Shown: positions 24,771 through 35,477, counted from the first letter of the stretch. The stretch is DNA of 64,000 nucleotides from Pontiellaceae bacterium (GCA_016937945.1 JAFGVP010000013.1:1-64000), one strand, 5' to 3'. Numbers and translations are program-made. Notes: generated by a model not told the origin, from the letters alone.

Positions 24771-27428
24771 ATGAATAAACGACTGATGGGAATGGTGGTG
24801 TTGGGGGTTTCTTGGATCTGTTCCTTCGGTTTCGGCGCGAATGAGCGTCTCCGGATTACTGCGGAACAACCCGATTTCTCCGATGCAGTCGTGGAAGGAT
24901 CCAACCTGTCGATTTCGGAGGAATATCTACTGCAGCGTTCTGATGACCTGATGTCCGGCCATTGGCAGAATGTCTGGTCACCGGTTTCTTCAGTAACCAA
25001 TGCGCACTGGCGTGTGGCGCCGGATCGAGCCATGTCGTTCTATCGCCTCGTTCCGAATATGGTTCCGGCGAAGAACCATCCATGGAGTGCGGAGACGATC
25101 AATGATGACTGGTTTTACCTGGCCAGCGATACGGAAACGCTGCCGACGCTCGGCGATGCCGCCTATTCACCAATCACCCTTCCGCACACCTGGAATGCGA
25201 ACGATACGCTTGTGGTGGGGAACTATCGCCGCGCGTCATCGTGGTATCGCAAGAATCTTGAGGTCACGCCGGAGATGCTTGACCAGCGGGTCTATCTTCG
25301 TTTCGGGGCGGCGGGGCAGCGGGCAAAGGTGTTTGTCAATGGCTTGGGGCAGAGCGTTCTATATCATAACGGTGGATACAGTGCCTTTGTCTGCGAGCTG
25401 ACCGGCAGGCTCAGCGAGGGCAGCAACCGGATCGATGTCTGGGTCGATAACACCCGGGTGCCCGGAATTATTCCGCAATCGGGCGACTTTAATTTTTATG
25501 GAGGGCTGTATCGATCGGTGCAGCTGATCGTGGCGCCGGAGATCTCCATTTCGCGTAACTATCGCGGCGGTCCCGGCGTACGCGTCTGGAGCGAAGCGGT
25601 GAGCGAGGATTCGTCGGATCTGCAGGTCCGCGTCCGGCTCGATAACGGCAGCACGGTTTCGGCGGCGTTGACGGTTGCTGCACGTTTGCTTGATTCTGCC
25701 GGACGGGTGGTTTCGAGCGGAACGAATGCCGTCACAATCGCAGGAAATGCCGGACAATCGGTTGATGTGGACATGCCCGATGTGGAGCAACCGGGTCTCT
25801 GGAGCCCTGAGCATCCGGAGCTTTATACACTCGTTGTCACGTTGCTGCAGGATGGATTGATTCTGGATTCGTCTTCAGTCAAACATGGATTCCGCTGGTT
25901 TGAGTTTACGGCCCGGAAGGGATTCTTCCTAAACGGTCGATCGTATAAACTTCATGGTGCCAATCGACATCAGGATAAACGCGGCGTGGGGAATGCCCTG
26001 GATTTGCAACAGCATTATGAAGACCTGATGCACATGAAAGAGGCGGGCTGCAACTGGGTCCGGCTTGCGCACTATCAGCAGGACGACTATGTCCTGCAGC
26101 TCTGTGACGAGCTGGGCCTGTTGGTGTGGGAAGAAATTCCTTATGTGAATGAAGGCGATGTCGCGTCGATTCAGCCGGCCATGGAGTCGATGATGCGGGA
26201 GATGATCGAGCAGCATTTCAATCATCCTTCGGTTGTGGTGTGGGGCATCGGTAACGAAGTGATGAGCCTCCAGACGCCAACGGAAGACTATGATGCGATT
26301 ACCGGGCTGGTTTCAGACATGGACGCGTTGGTGCATGCCGAAGATCCAATTCGTAAATCGGCGTTTGTTTCCGGAGATCTGAATCTGTCATCCCGGCAGG
26401 GTATTGTTACTCTGGTCGATGTGTTTGGTTACAATCTGTACCGAGGCTGGTATGCCAATGAATATACTTCGCTGACCACGCGGCTGAACGAGTTGCATGC
26501 CATGAAACCTGATACGCCGCTGGTCCTGACCGAATTCGGTGCCGGATCGGATTTGACGATTCATTCGGACCTTCCGGTTATGCAGGACTTCAGCATTGAA
26601 TATCAGAACGACTTTCTTGAGTCGCACCTGCAGCAACTGAAGGCGCCGGCACTGAACTGGTTGTGCGGTTCCACCTGGTGGGCGTTCTATGATTTCGGAT
26701 CTTCCTATCGCGGCGACTCGATTCCACGAGTGAACCAGAAGGGTGTGATGACCTTTGATCGTCGCGAAACCAAGGATGCGTTTTACCTGATGAAATCCTA
26801 TTGGAGCGACGAGCCGGTCGTGCATATCGAGTCAGAAACCTGGTCGAATCGCGCCGGACTTGCCGAAAAAAGCGTTCGGATTTTCTCCAACATGGATATG
26901 GTGGAACTCTTCCTGAACGGCGTTTCGCAGGGAGTACAAAGCAGCGGGTTTATCTGGCCGGTTGAACTCGTTGCCGGGGACAACGCACTCGAAGCCATCG
27001 GTACAACGGGGCTGATCGAAAAACGCCATGCCGTCACCGTGGAATATACGCCGACGTATCTGGCCAGTGCCACAGCGGAAGAGAGCGGAAATTTGGCTGG
27101 TAATGCGGTGGACGGCGACCCCTCCACCCGCTGGGCCGCACAGGGCGATCAGAGCCTTACAATCGACCTGCTCGAAACCCGTTCCGTCAGCGGTCTGGAA
27201 ATCAGTTTCTACAACGGGTCCAGCCGCAACTATTATCTGGAAATCCTCGGGTCGTCGGACGGAAGCAACTGGACTTCGCTGTTTGACGGCGCCTCCTCAG
27301 GAGTGAATATCGAAACCTTCTCCTTCGGGGTTCCCCGGTCGCTTCGTTATATCCGCATCGATGGAGCGGGCAGCAGTGTCAGCGACTGGAACAGCTACTA
27401 TGAAACCACTCCCTTGCTCGCACCGTAA
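24771..27428 (+). CDS. Secreted GH2 glycoside hydrolase with F5/8 C-like C-terminal domain
   Basis: An 885-residue protein, last gene of the operon, with a signal peptide (MGMVVLGVSWICSFGFG). Residues 45-105 form a short module, QRSDDLMSGHWQNVWSP ending AMSFYRLVPN, normally found at C-termini of secreted proteins in this group. The GH2 sandwich, Ig-like and TIM-barrel domains follow; the acid/base is Glu496 (VWGIGNEVM) and the nucleophile Glu588 (LTEFGAGSD). Residues about 765-885 look like a discoidin/F5-8 type C (CBM32-like) carbohydrate-binding domain (AVDGDPSTRWAAQGDQSL). GH2 members include beta-galactosidases, glucuronidases and others, so the exact sugar is open. ATG 24771 follows AGGGACAGG. 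Confidence 0.9.
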   Translation: MNKRLMGMVVLGVSWICSFGFGANERLRITAEQPDFSDAVVEGSNLSISEEYLLQRSDDLMSGHWQNVWSPVSSVTNAHWRVAPDRAMSFYRLVPNMVPAKNHPWSAETINDDWFYLASDTETLPTLGDAAYSPITLPHTWNANDTLVVGNYRRASSWYRKNLEVTPEMLDQRVYLRFGAAGQRAKVFVNGLGQSVLYHNGGYSAFVCELTGRLSEGSNRIDVWVDNTRVPGIIPQSGDFNFYGGLYRSVQLIVAPEISISRNYRGGPGVRVWSEAVSEDSSDLQVRVRLDNGSTVSAALTVAARLLDSAGRVVSSGTNAVTIAGNAGQSVDVDMPDVEQPGLWSPEHPELYTLVVTLLQDGLILDSSSVKHGFRWFEFTARKGFFLNGRSYKLHGANRHQDKRGVGNALDLQQHYEDLMHMKEAGCNWVRLAHYQQDDYVLQLCDELGLLVWEEIPYVNEGDVASIQPAMESMMREMIEQHFNHPSVVVWGIGNEVMSLQTPTEDYDAITGLVSDMDALVHAEDPIRKSAFVSGDLNLSSRQGIVTLVDVFGYNLYRGWYANEYTSLTTRLNELHAMKPDTPLVLTEFGAGSDLTIHSDLPVMQDFSIEYQNDFLESHLQQLKAPALNWLCGSTWWAFYDFGSSYRGDSIPRVNQKGVMTFDRRETKDAFYLMKSYWSDEPVVHIESETWSNRAGLAEKSVRIFSNMDMVELFLNGVSQGVQSSGFIWPVELVAGDNALEAIGTTGLIEKRHAVTVEYTPTYLASATAEESGNLAGNAVDGDPSTRWAAQGDQSLTIDLLETRSVSGLEISFYNGSSRNYYLEILGSSDGSNWTSLFDGASSGVNIETFSFGVPRSLRYIRIDGAGSSVSDWNSYYETTPLLAP

Positions 27429-27592
27429 GTCAGCTGAAGAGGCATAAAAGCATCGAAAATTTTCGGGGATGTTGTGATTCATGACATTTTCTGTTCTGGT
27501 TTTGAAGCTACTGCCGGAATGCTGGAGTGTGCGGTCAACCCCTATGAAAGGATGGGTTCATGAATAGGATTATGCGGTCGAAGACAGAATAC

Positions 27593-27608
27593 CACGGGCA
27601 TGCCCGTG
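27593..27608. repeat. 16-base perfect palindrome
   Basis: CACGGGCATGCCCGTG reads the same on both strands. It lies upstream of the small membrane protein gene at 27691 and could be an operator or a transcript hairpin; nothing else supports either. Confidence 0.4.
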
Positions 27609-27690
27609 AATATCTATATCGAATCGTTCAGGGGGTCGGCTCTGGGAGAGAGAATCTGATCAACAGTGCGGATTGTAACTGGATGAGGAA

Positions 27691-27894
27691 ATGGAGCATT
27701 CACTCAAAGTCATCATCGCCGCGATTCTGCATTCCCTGTTTGGTCTCGTTCTGATCTGGCAGGGACTCTCCGGAAATGTAGTAAAACCCCCGGACGGACG
27801 GGCGGTTTTAGCGAGATGGGTGTATGTTGTGTTTGGCCTCGGGACCCTGATCCTGCCGTTGTCCTATGTGGCCGTTCTGCTGCAGATAAAATAG
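27691..27894 (+). CDS. Small two-helix membrane protein
   Basis: A 67-residue open frame beginning MEHSLKVIIAAILHSLFG with a good ribosome site (GATGAGGAA) just upstream. Two hydrophobic stretches (residues about 5-27 and 40-64, WVYVVFGLGTLILPLSYV) predict two membrane helices with a short charged loop KPPDGRAVLARW. No family is recognised. It stands alone, 262 bases after the GH2 gene and before a repeat pair, so its role is unknown. Confidence 0.6.
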   Translation: MEHSLKVIIAAILHSLFGLVLIWQGLSGNVVKPPDGRAVLARWVYVVFGLGTLILPLSYVAVLLQIK

Positions 27895-27910
27895 GCCGCT
27901 CTTGCGCGCT

Positions 27911-27961
27911 GCAGGCGGGACGCCTGCGATACGGGCGCTGTACCGCAGGCGTCCCGCCTGC
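27911..27961. repeat. REP-like inverted repeat
   Basis: Two 22-base arms, GCAGGCGGGACGCCTGCGATAC and the complement of GTACCGCAGGCGTCCCGCCTGC, facing each other with one mismatch; each arm is itself nearly palindromic. A single arm variant recurs at 43091-43112, so this is a dispersed element. Confidence 0.75.
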
Positions 27962-27985
27962 CTTGGTTTGCATGTAATACGCAAA

Positions 27986-28011
27986 AGGCGGTGTGAACAA
28001 ACACACCGCCT
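27986..28011 (-). terminator. Terminator of the PEP-CTERM gene
   Basis: A 9-base perfect stem (AGGCGGTGT / ACACCGCCT) with an 8-base loop, followed on the minus strand by TTTT. It lies 30 bases after the PEP-CTERM gene stop. Confidence 0.85.
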
Positions 28012-28040
28012 CAGGGTTATTCTGAATGTATGCGGAAGGA

Positions 28041-28892
28041 TTACATCCGGAAGCGCCGGATGAGCAACATGCTGACCGCGGTCATGCCGATCAGTCCGAG
28101 CGTCGCCGGTTCCGGAATAGACAGCGTTGTTCCGTCTCCGGAAACCGTGAAAGTCGAATCAAACAGAGCGCCGTCAATGGCTGCACCGTTGAGCGTCCAT
28201 CCGCCACCGGTCACTTCTGTTTTCCAATCTTCGCCGCTGAATGTTCCCACTTCCCAGGAGCCGCTCCATCCTGAGAGAATGTCAAGGCTTCCGGACATGT
28301 CCAGTGCCGTTGCCGAAGAGGCGCTCAAAAGCGTAGCACCTCCGCCGACGCTGCTGGTGGACCCAGACTGAAAACGGAAGGTTCCGGCAGTGATTTGTCC
28401 GCCGAGGATGTTGATTGAACCGGTCTGCGCTCCGACATTATTCCCGACGGCCGCGCCGGACGAATGTATGCCGCCGTTGATGGTGATGATACCTGTCGTT
28501 GCCTCGAAATCGTCATTGGCAGTCACGGCGCTTCCGTTGTTGAGGATGATTGTTCCGCCCGAAGCAAATACGTCGTCTCCAACGGTGAGTGTTGCGTTGT
28601 TTACAATCAATGTGCCCCCGCCGTTGACCGGAGTGTCTTCTCCGATCGCAACCGTGGCTCCGCCCTCGATGGTGACGGTGGCGCCGGCCATCCATGTATC
28701 GTTCTGGTTGATACTGCTCATGGCGGCATCGGTATTGACGAGGCCATTGTTTCCTGCGCCGGGAAGTCCGTTATTCCAACTGGCCGCATTGCGCATGTCA
28801 CCTCCCGCACCACCGGTATAGATTGTGTCCGCTCCGGCAACCGTGGCAAGGCACAACCCCGCAACGACGCATGTCCATCTACCTTTATTCAT
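28041..28892 (-). CDS. PEP-CTERM sorted surface protein
   Basis: A 283-residue exported protein. ATG 28892 (MNKGRWTCVVAGLCLATVAG) has a strong AAGGAG site; the 9 upstream codons in the open frame are ignored. After the signal peptide comes a stretch of short Gly/Asn/Thr-rich beta-repeats (such as GGTLIVNNATLTVGDDVFAS and GGTIILNNGSAVTANDDFEA), typical of beta-helical autotransporter-like passenger folds. The C-terminus, SIPEPATLGLIGMTAVSMLL then IRRFRM, is a classic PEP-CTERM sorting signal recognised by exosortase. No exosortase gene is in the window. Operator copy C lies 185 bases upstream, linking it to the polysaccharide regulon. Confidence 0.9.
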   Translation of the reverse strand: MNKGRWTCVVAGLCLATVAGADTIYTGGAGGDMRNAASWNNGLPGAGNNGLVNTDAAMSSINQNDTWMAGATVTIEGGATVAIGEDTPVNGGGTLIVNNATLTVGDDVFASGGTIILNNGSAVTANDDFEATTGIITINGGIHSSGAAVGNNVGAQTGSINILGGQITAGTFRFQSGSTSSVGGGATLLSASSATALDMSGSLDILSGWSGSWEVGTFSGEDWKTEVTGGGWTLNGAAIDGALFDSTFTVSGDGTTLSIPEPATLGLIGMTAVSMLLIRRFRM

Positions 28893-29077
28893 TACTCTTC
28901 TCCTTGTTTGTTGTTCCAATATCCGGTCCTCGTCTTACGGAGGCCGAAGAGCATAAAAACGATGTACCGTCGGTGCTTTGCATCGGAGCTGCAGATGTCG
29001 CGCCTGCAAACTCCAAACAGCATAAAACCAAGGCCCGTTTGTACTCTGATAATGTACTTGGAGGGGAACTTGGGAGA

Positions 29078-29111
29078 CAATGGACGAAACGGCTCACTAA
29101 ATGCACATTTC
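29078..29111 (-). promoter_or_regulatory. Operator motif copy C
   Basis: Third copy of the 34-base motif on the minus strand (GAAATGTGCATTTAGT, then GAGCCGTTTCGTCCATTG). It points toward the PEP-CTERM gene 185 bases downstream. A TTGTCT box overlaps its end and TACATT follows 18 bases later, a possible promoter. Confidence 0.65.
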
Positions 29112-29155
29112 AGAAGTTGCCGTGCAGAAGCGGGTTGCAGAACGCATGAACCTTC

Positions 29156-29187
29156 AAAAAAAAGCAGCAACCGCATGGGTTGCTGCT
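29156..29187 (-). terminator. Terminator of the GH2 gene
   Basis: A 10-base perfect stem (AGCAGCAACC / GGTTGCTGCT) with a 5-base loop, followed on the minus strand by eight T. It lies 29 bases after the stop of the GH2 gene at 29216. Confidence 0.9.
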
Positions 29188-29215
29188 CTCTATGATTCGG
29201 GTTTCCGGTCGCTCG

Positions 29216-31300
29216 TTAACGGTTCCAGACGATGCTGTCTGTATAGGTTGCCCCGTCCTTAACGGCAGTCGCTTTGACGGGGGTTCCGTCGGCAATATCC
29301 AGACCTTCCCATCGACAGATCATGATGTCGGAGGGGGTCTGTTTTCCGATGGATTTCCCATCGACCAGCAGCTCGACGGATTCGGCATTGGAGTACACCT
29401 TGACTTCAACGTTTTCGTTGGAACGGTTCATGGCGCGGCGGCTGGTGATGTGGACCACTGGTGTGTCGGTCCAGTTGGCCTTGTAGAAGAAGAAGGAATC
29501 CTTTTTGATTTTCCGGTCGTAGGTGACCATTCCCTTCAGGTTGATGCCGTGGCGCTCTCCGAATTCGCGATGGTCAGAGGCAAAGTCGAACATGTTCCAG
29601 ATCCAGGTGCCCCAGAGATAATCGCGGCTCTTGAAAGCGTTCCAGTAAACTTCATGGTAGAGGCAGTGATATTCCTCCGGCATGAACGGCTCGCCGCCGC
29701 CTTTGGGTTTCGGCGGGTTTTCCTGGTGATGGAACACATTGCCGCCGGCGCCGTATTCGCTGATTCCGACCATGTTGTCGGGATGATTTTTGTGCCACTG
29801 GTCGAGCCATTCTCCGATGTGCACCAGCTCGTGGGAATACCAGCCGTAGTATTTGTTAAAGGCCACCAGATCGGTGGCAAAGTTGAGCGGGCTGTCATCG
29901 CCGTGGCAGCTGCCATAGGTGGACGGGCGGGTGGTATCTTCCTCCTTGATGACTTCACTTATTTCAGTCAACAGTTCCAGCGGGTTGGGCTTCTTGATGT
30001 GCAGTTCGTTACCGGCACTCCAGGTGACGATGGAAGGATGGTTGTAGTTCTGTCGGATCAGTTCGCGCATCTGCTGCTTTGCGTTATCGTAGAAGTCGTC
30101 GCTGACAATCACCGTATCTACGAGGGGAATTTCCGCCCAGACAACCATGCCGTATTTGTCGCACAGGTCATACCAGTATTGATCCTGCTGGTAGTGGGCC
30201 ACACGAATCGTGTTGGCGCCCATTTCGCGGATCAGGGAAAAATCCTCTTCCATGTCTGCATCGCTGATGGCCCAACCCTTGTTTTCACGGTCCTGATGGC
30301 GGTTTACGCCGCGAAGTTTGTAAGGGCGCCCATTCAGTAAAAATCCTTTATCGGGATCCATTGAGAAAAACCGGAAGCCGACCGGCTGGCTGACCATATC
30401 CACGATTTTCTTGTCGGCAATCACCTGTACATAGGCGCGATAGAGATAGGGATCTGCGAGGCCGTTCCATAGGTGGGGCTTTTTCACCTTCATGGATTGA
30501 ACAAAGTCATATGATCCGCCGTTGGGGAATATCTGCATGGTCTTTGTGAGGACCTCGATAACCTTGTCGTCTGCATCGACGAGGATTGTCCGGCAGGTCA
30601 CATTATGCGCGGTGTCATAACGGTTGATCACCTTGCAGCGGATTTCCAGATCGGCGGAATCAGAGGAAACCCGGGTCTGCTTCAGATAGACGCCGGAGGA
30701 ACCATAGTCATCGGCATCGATGGCGAGCTTGTCGGTCACGAGCAGGTGGACATCGCGGTACACGCCTCCAAAAAAGGTGAAATCGGCGCTGATCGGGGCG
30801 TACGGCCCTTTGCTTCGTCCGAAGTTTTCGACCTTGATGGCAATTACGTTTTCCCGACCGACCTTGATCTGGTCGGTACAGTTAAAGCGGAATCCGGCAT
30901 AGCCGCCCTTGTGCGTGCCGAGGTGTTCGCCGTTCACATAGACATCGGTAATCAGGTTGGCACCGTCCAGCTGTACCCAGAACTCCCTGCCGGCATCGCT
31001 TCCGTCGACCATGATCGTCCTGCGGTACCAGCTCGGCCCGGTCCAGAAGTCGTTCTTTCCGTTCTGGCCGTCGAGTGCATTCCAGGTGTGCGGGATATCC
31101 ACTCTTTCCCAGTCCGCGTCGGAAAATGCAAACGCCTCCGCCCCGGCGACATCCCCTTTGTGGAACTGCCACCCCTCATTGATAGAGATCAGTTTCCGCG
31201 GGCTTTCAGGTTCCTTATTGAGCGATGCACAACCCTGGCATAGCGGTAGAAACAGCAGGATCGAGGCGAGGACATGTTTCATTCTTGTTTTCTTTTTCAT
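29216..31300 (-). CDS. Secreted GH2 beta-galactosidase-like enzyme
   Basis: A 694-residue GH2 enzyme, shorter than LacZ. The N-terminus MKKKTRMKHVLASILLFLPL then CQGCASLN is an export signal; the GC pair may be a lipidation site though the box is imperfect. The sandwich domain has RVDIPHTWNALDGQN and SWYRRTI; the barrel has RGVNRHQD, acid/base Glu432 (WSAGNELH) and nucleophile Glu515 (GISEYGAGG). It resembles the middle part of the GH2 protein at 24771 more than the LacZ-type enzyme at 35768. ATG 31300 follows GGAAG. Operator copy D is 139 bases upstream and a terminator follows, so it is a single-gene unit. Confidence 0.92.
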   Translation of the reverse strand: MKKKTRMKHVLASILLFLPLCQGCASLNKEPESPRKLISINEGWQFHKGDVAGAEAFAFSDADWERVDIPHTWNALDGQNGKNDFWTGPSWYRRTIMVDGSDAGREFWVQLDGANLITDVYVNGEHLGTHKGGYAGFRFNCTDQIKVGRENVIAIKVENFGRSKGPYAPISADFTFFGGVYRDVHLLVTDKLAIDADDYGSSGVYLKQTRVSSDSADLEIRCKVINRYDTAHNVTCRTILVDADDKVIEVLTKTMQIFPNGGSYDFVQSMKVKKPHLWNGLADPYLYRAYVQVIADKKIVDMVSQPVGFRFFSMDPDKGFLLNGRPYKLRGVNRHQDRENKGWAISDADMEEDFSLIREMGANTIRVAHYQQDQYWYDLCDKYGMVVWAEIPLVDTVIVSDDFYDNAKQQMRELIRQNYNHPSIVTWSAGNELHIKKPNPLELLTEISEVIKEEDTTRPSTYGSCHGDDSPLNFATDLVAFNKYYGWYSHELVHIGEWLDQWHKNHPDNMVGISEYGAGGNVFHHQENPPKPKGGGEPFMPEEYHCLYHEVYWNAFKSRDYLWGTWIWNMFDFASDHREFGERHGINLKGMVTYDRKIKKDSFFFYKANWTDTPVVHITSRRAMNRSNENVEVKVYSNAESVELLVDGKSIGKQTPSDIMICRWEGLDIADGTPVKATAVKDGATYTDSIVWNR

Positions 31301-31439
31301 TCATACACTTCCATGTTGCGGAGGTGCTTCTCTGGAAGCATCTCGTTTCTGTATTCAGCGGAACGTTTTTAATCGGGATATCTCACCGGACATTCTATAA
31401 AAACGATTATCCCAGTATGGCAATCGGAAGCGATTTGCT

Positions 31440-31473
31440 GAATGGATAAAACGGCTGAATGGATGCAGTTTTC
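31440..31473 (-). promoter_or_regulatory. Operator motif copy D
   Basis: Fourth copy of the 34-base motif on the minus strand (GAAAACTGCATCCATT, then CAGCCGTTTTATCCATTC), pointing toward the GH2 gene at 31300. A possible promoter follows: TTGCCA, 18 bases, TATAGA. Confidence 0.65.
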
Positions 31474-31499
31474 CGGGTACGAGGCGGGGCGTTTGCTGC

Positions 31500-31760
31500 A
31501 TGAAGAAAAAAACACGCGGGGCATTTGTGAGCAGACCGTATCCTATCCGGTCAGGTATTGTTTTTCGGAAGGAGAGTATTCCGGCCGGTATTGCCGAGAG
31601 GGCAAAGGTCAATAGTCCGGTCAGCATGATGGCTGCAGGGATTCCCTGATCAATGGGTTTTATGATCATCTGGTAACATGTCCAGAGGAAAAATATGTGA
31701 CACAAATATATGCCGCAACTCGCCGCTGTCCAATCGTTTGAAGTACAATACGATGTAGGG
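31500..31760 (-). pseudogene. Fragment of a membrane protein, possibly acyltransferase-3 type
   Basis: One minus-strand frame reads AASCGIYLCHIFFLWTCYQM, IIKPIDQGIPAAIMLTGLLT and FALSAIPAGILSFRKTIPDR. The SxGIYLxH motif followed by hydrophobic helices resembles the C-terminal helices of acyltransferase-3 membrane proteins. There is no N-terminal part: the coding sense stops near 31760, about 90 bases from the transposase remnant, so the gene was probably cut off there. Confidence 0.4.
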
Positions 31761-31850
31761 CATCTAAAATGAATATGTTGCAAATGGAATCGGCTCTTGC
31801 CGAGCTGATCCGGGTTTGGGGATATGATCATTCCCTTTCACAGGGGGTGA

Positions 31851-32460
31851 GTGATGTATTCCGGTGCAACGGTCTTTTCTCAGTTAATGCAACAACTTCC
31901 ATGGTGGCGATTCCTGGACCTGGATCGCCGTTACCAGAGCGATTACAAGGTCAAGACCTTCCGGTGCGCAGAACACTTCCGTGTGATGGCTTTTGCTCAA
32001 CTGACGTATCGTGAAAATCTGCGCGATATCGAAGCGTGTCTTTGTGCGATGGAACCGAAACTCTATCATATAGGGATTCGCGCACGGTCTCCCTGAACAA
32101 CCTGTCCAACGCGAACGAAAACCGCGACTGGCGCATTTATGCCGAGTTCGCACAGGTGCTCTCCAGCAGGTCAAAGCGCTTGGCATCAACGATTCGGCAT
32201 TCCCCGATTTGGAGGCAACGGTTTATGCGCTCGATTCGACCACGATCGATCTATGCATGACGCTGTTTCCGTGGGCGCATTTTCGCCGGGCGGGTGCTGG
32301 TGTTTCTTGCCAACGACTTTTCGTTGACGGCACTGATTGCCGATCTTTGCAAGGGGCGTTGGCAGATCGAACTGTTCTACAAGTGGGTCAAACAGCATCT
32401 ACGCATAAAGGCCTTCTTCGGAACCGGCGCGAACGAAGTCAAGACCCAGATATGGATTTA
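31851..32460 (+). pseudogene. IS4-family transposase remnant
   Basis: Plus-strand pieces in different frames match the IS4-type transposase with an N-terminal DUF4372 domain. The start reads MMYSGATVFSQLMQQLPWWR with FRVMAFAQLTYRENLRDIEA; then NENRDWRIYAEFAQVL; then TVYALDSTTIDLCMTLFPWA; and last LCKGRWQIELFYKWVKQHL (carrying the catalytic Glu) to TQIWI followed by TAG at 32458-32460. At least two frameshifts and an internal deletion remove most of the catalytic core, and the C-terminus is missing. No clear terminal inverted repeats were found. It cannot encode an active enzyme. Confidence 0.8.
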
Positions 32461-32542
32461 GGTAAATTGCAGTTTCCGGAAATGATCCCAATCGGCTCTT
32501 TTCAAGCGGATACGCTTCTAGTAGTTTGGTTTTCGAGGTTTT

Positions 32543-33514
32543 ATGCATTCCATTTCACGAAAGCTGTTTCTCTATCAGATCGTCCTGCTTGCAGGGTGCC
32601 ATTCCGCGACGCCGGCCATTGCGGCGTCCGGCAGCAGCACGGTGTCGCTGGCCTACATGGCGCGGCTCTACACCATGAAGACCTCCCGGTCGGGGACCAG
32701 AATCCGCATGGAGAACAAGTGGAACAGCCTGGAATTCGAAACCAACGGCCGCCGCGTCTGGATTAACGGCATCATGGTCTGGCTGCATCATCCCTGTCGC
32801 GGATCCGGCAACAACTGGTCTATTCGCGAAGAGGATTTTAAAAAAGGGGTGGATCCCATTCTTCGGGCCTACTCCTATGTGCCGAAAAAGACGCCGAAGG
32901 TGGTGGTTCTCGATCCCGGTCACGGCGGCAAGGATACGGGCGCCATCGGCCCGAACAAGGTGTACGAAAAGAATGTCGTGCTCGATATTGCGCATCGCGT
33001 TCGTAAACATCTGGAATCCCGGAAGATTACCGTCCGCATGACGCGCACCGGCGATACGTTTCCTTCGCTGCCGGATCGCTCCGACTATGCGACCAAAGTG
33101 TCGGCCGACCTGTTTATCAGTATTCATGCAGATGGCGCCGGCGATGCCAGCGCCTGCGGCGTGGAAACCTTTATCACGGCGGTGGCCGGCGGCGATTCAA
33201 GCAATCACTATGGAGAAGGTGCCGATACATTCCCCGTGCTGAATAACAAGTTTGACTCCGCCAATGCGGTGCTCGGTTTTTCCCTGCAGAGCAATCATGT
33301 GAAAGCCAGCGGACGGAGTGACCGCGGGCTGCGCCGCGCCCGTTTTTCCGTAATCAAGAATGCTCCCTGTCCGGCGGCGCTGGTTGAATGCGGGTTTCTG
33401 ACCAATCCTTCCGAAGAGTCGCTCCTCAACAGCGCCAGCTTCCGCGAAAAAGTGGCCGGAGGAATCACGAACGGCGTTCTCGGATACTTTACCCTGGTCC
33501 AGCGCGCACGCTGA
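32543..33514 (+). CDS. N-acetylmuramoyl-L-alanine amidase (Amidase_3), probable lipoprotein
   Basis: A 323-residue cell-wall amidase that cleaves the bond between muramic acid and the stem peptide. A signal with a good lipobox, LLAGC at about residues 15-19, suggests lipid anchoring. Residues 30-110 are an N-terminal region of unknown role; the zinc amidase domain runs from about 120: LDPGHGGKDTGA (His ligand), YEKNVVLDIA (Glu ligand), SIHADGAG (His ligand) and VECGFLTNPSEE (catalytic Glu). ATG 32543 has GAGG upstream. It stands alone between the transposase remnant and the thiC riboswitch. Confidence 0.93.
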   Translation: MHSISRKLFLYQIVLLAGCHSATPAIAASGSSTVSLAYMARLYTMKTSRSGTRIRMENKWNSLEFETNGRRVWINGIMVWLHHPCRGSGNNWSIREEDFKKGVDPILRAYSYVPKKTPKVVVLDPGHGGKDTGAIGPNKVYEKNVVLDIAHRVRKHLESRKITVRMTRTGDTFPSLPDRSDYATKVSADLFISIHADGAGDASACGVETFITAVAGGDSSNHYGEGADTFPVLNNKFDSANAVLGFSLQSNHVKASGRSDRGLRRARFSVIKNAPCPAALVECGFLTNPSEESLLNSASFREKVAGGITNGVLGYFTLVQRAR

Positions 33515-33576
33515 ATCCGCCAACGTCCCCTTTTTTAATTTGCATGCCTGCGGTTTTCCGGTAGCTTGCCTCCTCG

Positions 33577-33655
33577 TTCGCTAGGGGAGCCCATGGGATG
33601 GGCTGAGATGAAAACCCTTGGAACCTGTGCGGGTTATGCCGCGAAGGGAAGCGAT
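33577..33655 (+). ncRNA. TPP riboswitch (THI element)
   Basis: The conserved THI-box strings are all present in order: CTAGGGGAGCC, GGGCTGAGATGAAA, ACCCTTGGAACCTG, GGGTTATGCC and GCGAAGGGAAGC. TCGCT at 33578 pairs with AGCGA at 33650 to close the outer stem. It lies 109 bases before thiC and should lower thiC expression when thiamine pyrophosphate is plentiful. Confidence 0.95.
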
Positions 33656-33761
33656 AACTTCTTCCTTTCCGCCTTCCGCACTTGGTAATTCGCCATGGAA
33701 CAGTCCGGCGCTGTGTGCCGGTTTCCGGTTGACTGGTCCACGGCCTTAAAACAGGTGATAG

Positions 33762-35375
<1,614 letters not shown>

Positions 35376-35437
35376 TCGCGGTCGGCACGGCAGGACGACG
35401 TCCGCAGATTCATTGAGCGTCACCACGAAGACAGGAA

Positions 35438-35477
35438 GGGCACGAAGTATACGCGATATTCTTCGTGCTCTTTTTTT
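35438..35477 (+). terminator. Terminator after thiC
   Basis: A 10-base stem (GGGCACGAAG / CTTCGTGCTC, one G-T pair) with a 13-base loop, followed by seven T. Confidence 0.85.

Noticed and set aside
27560-27754. 64-codon plus-strand frame starting MNRIMRSKTEYHG
   Set aside because: Runs through the palindrome and into the better-supported small membrane protein gene in another frame; no motif.
27911-27961. CRISPR-like repeat
   Set aside because: Only two arms facing each other, no regular spacers and no cas genes.
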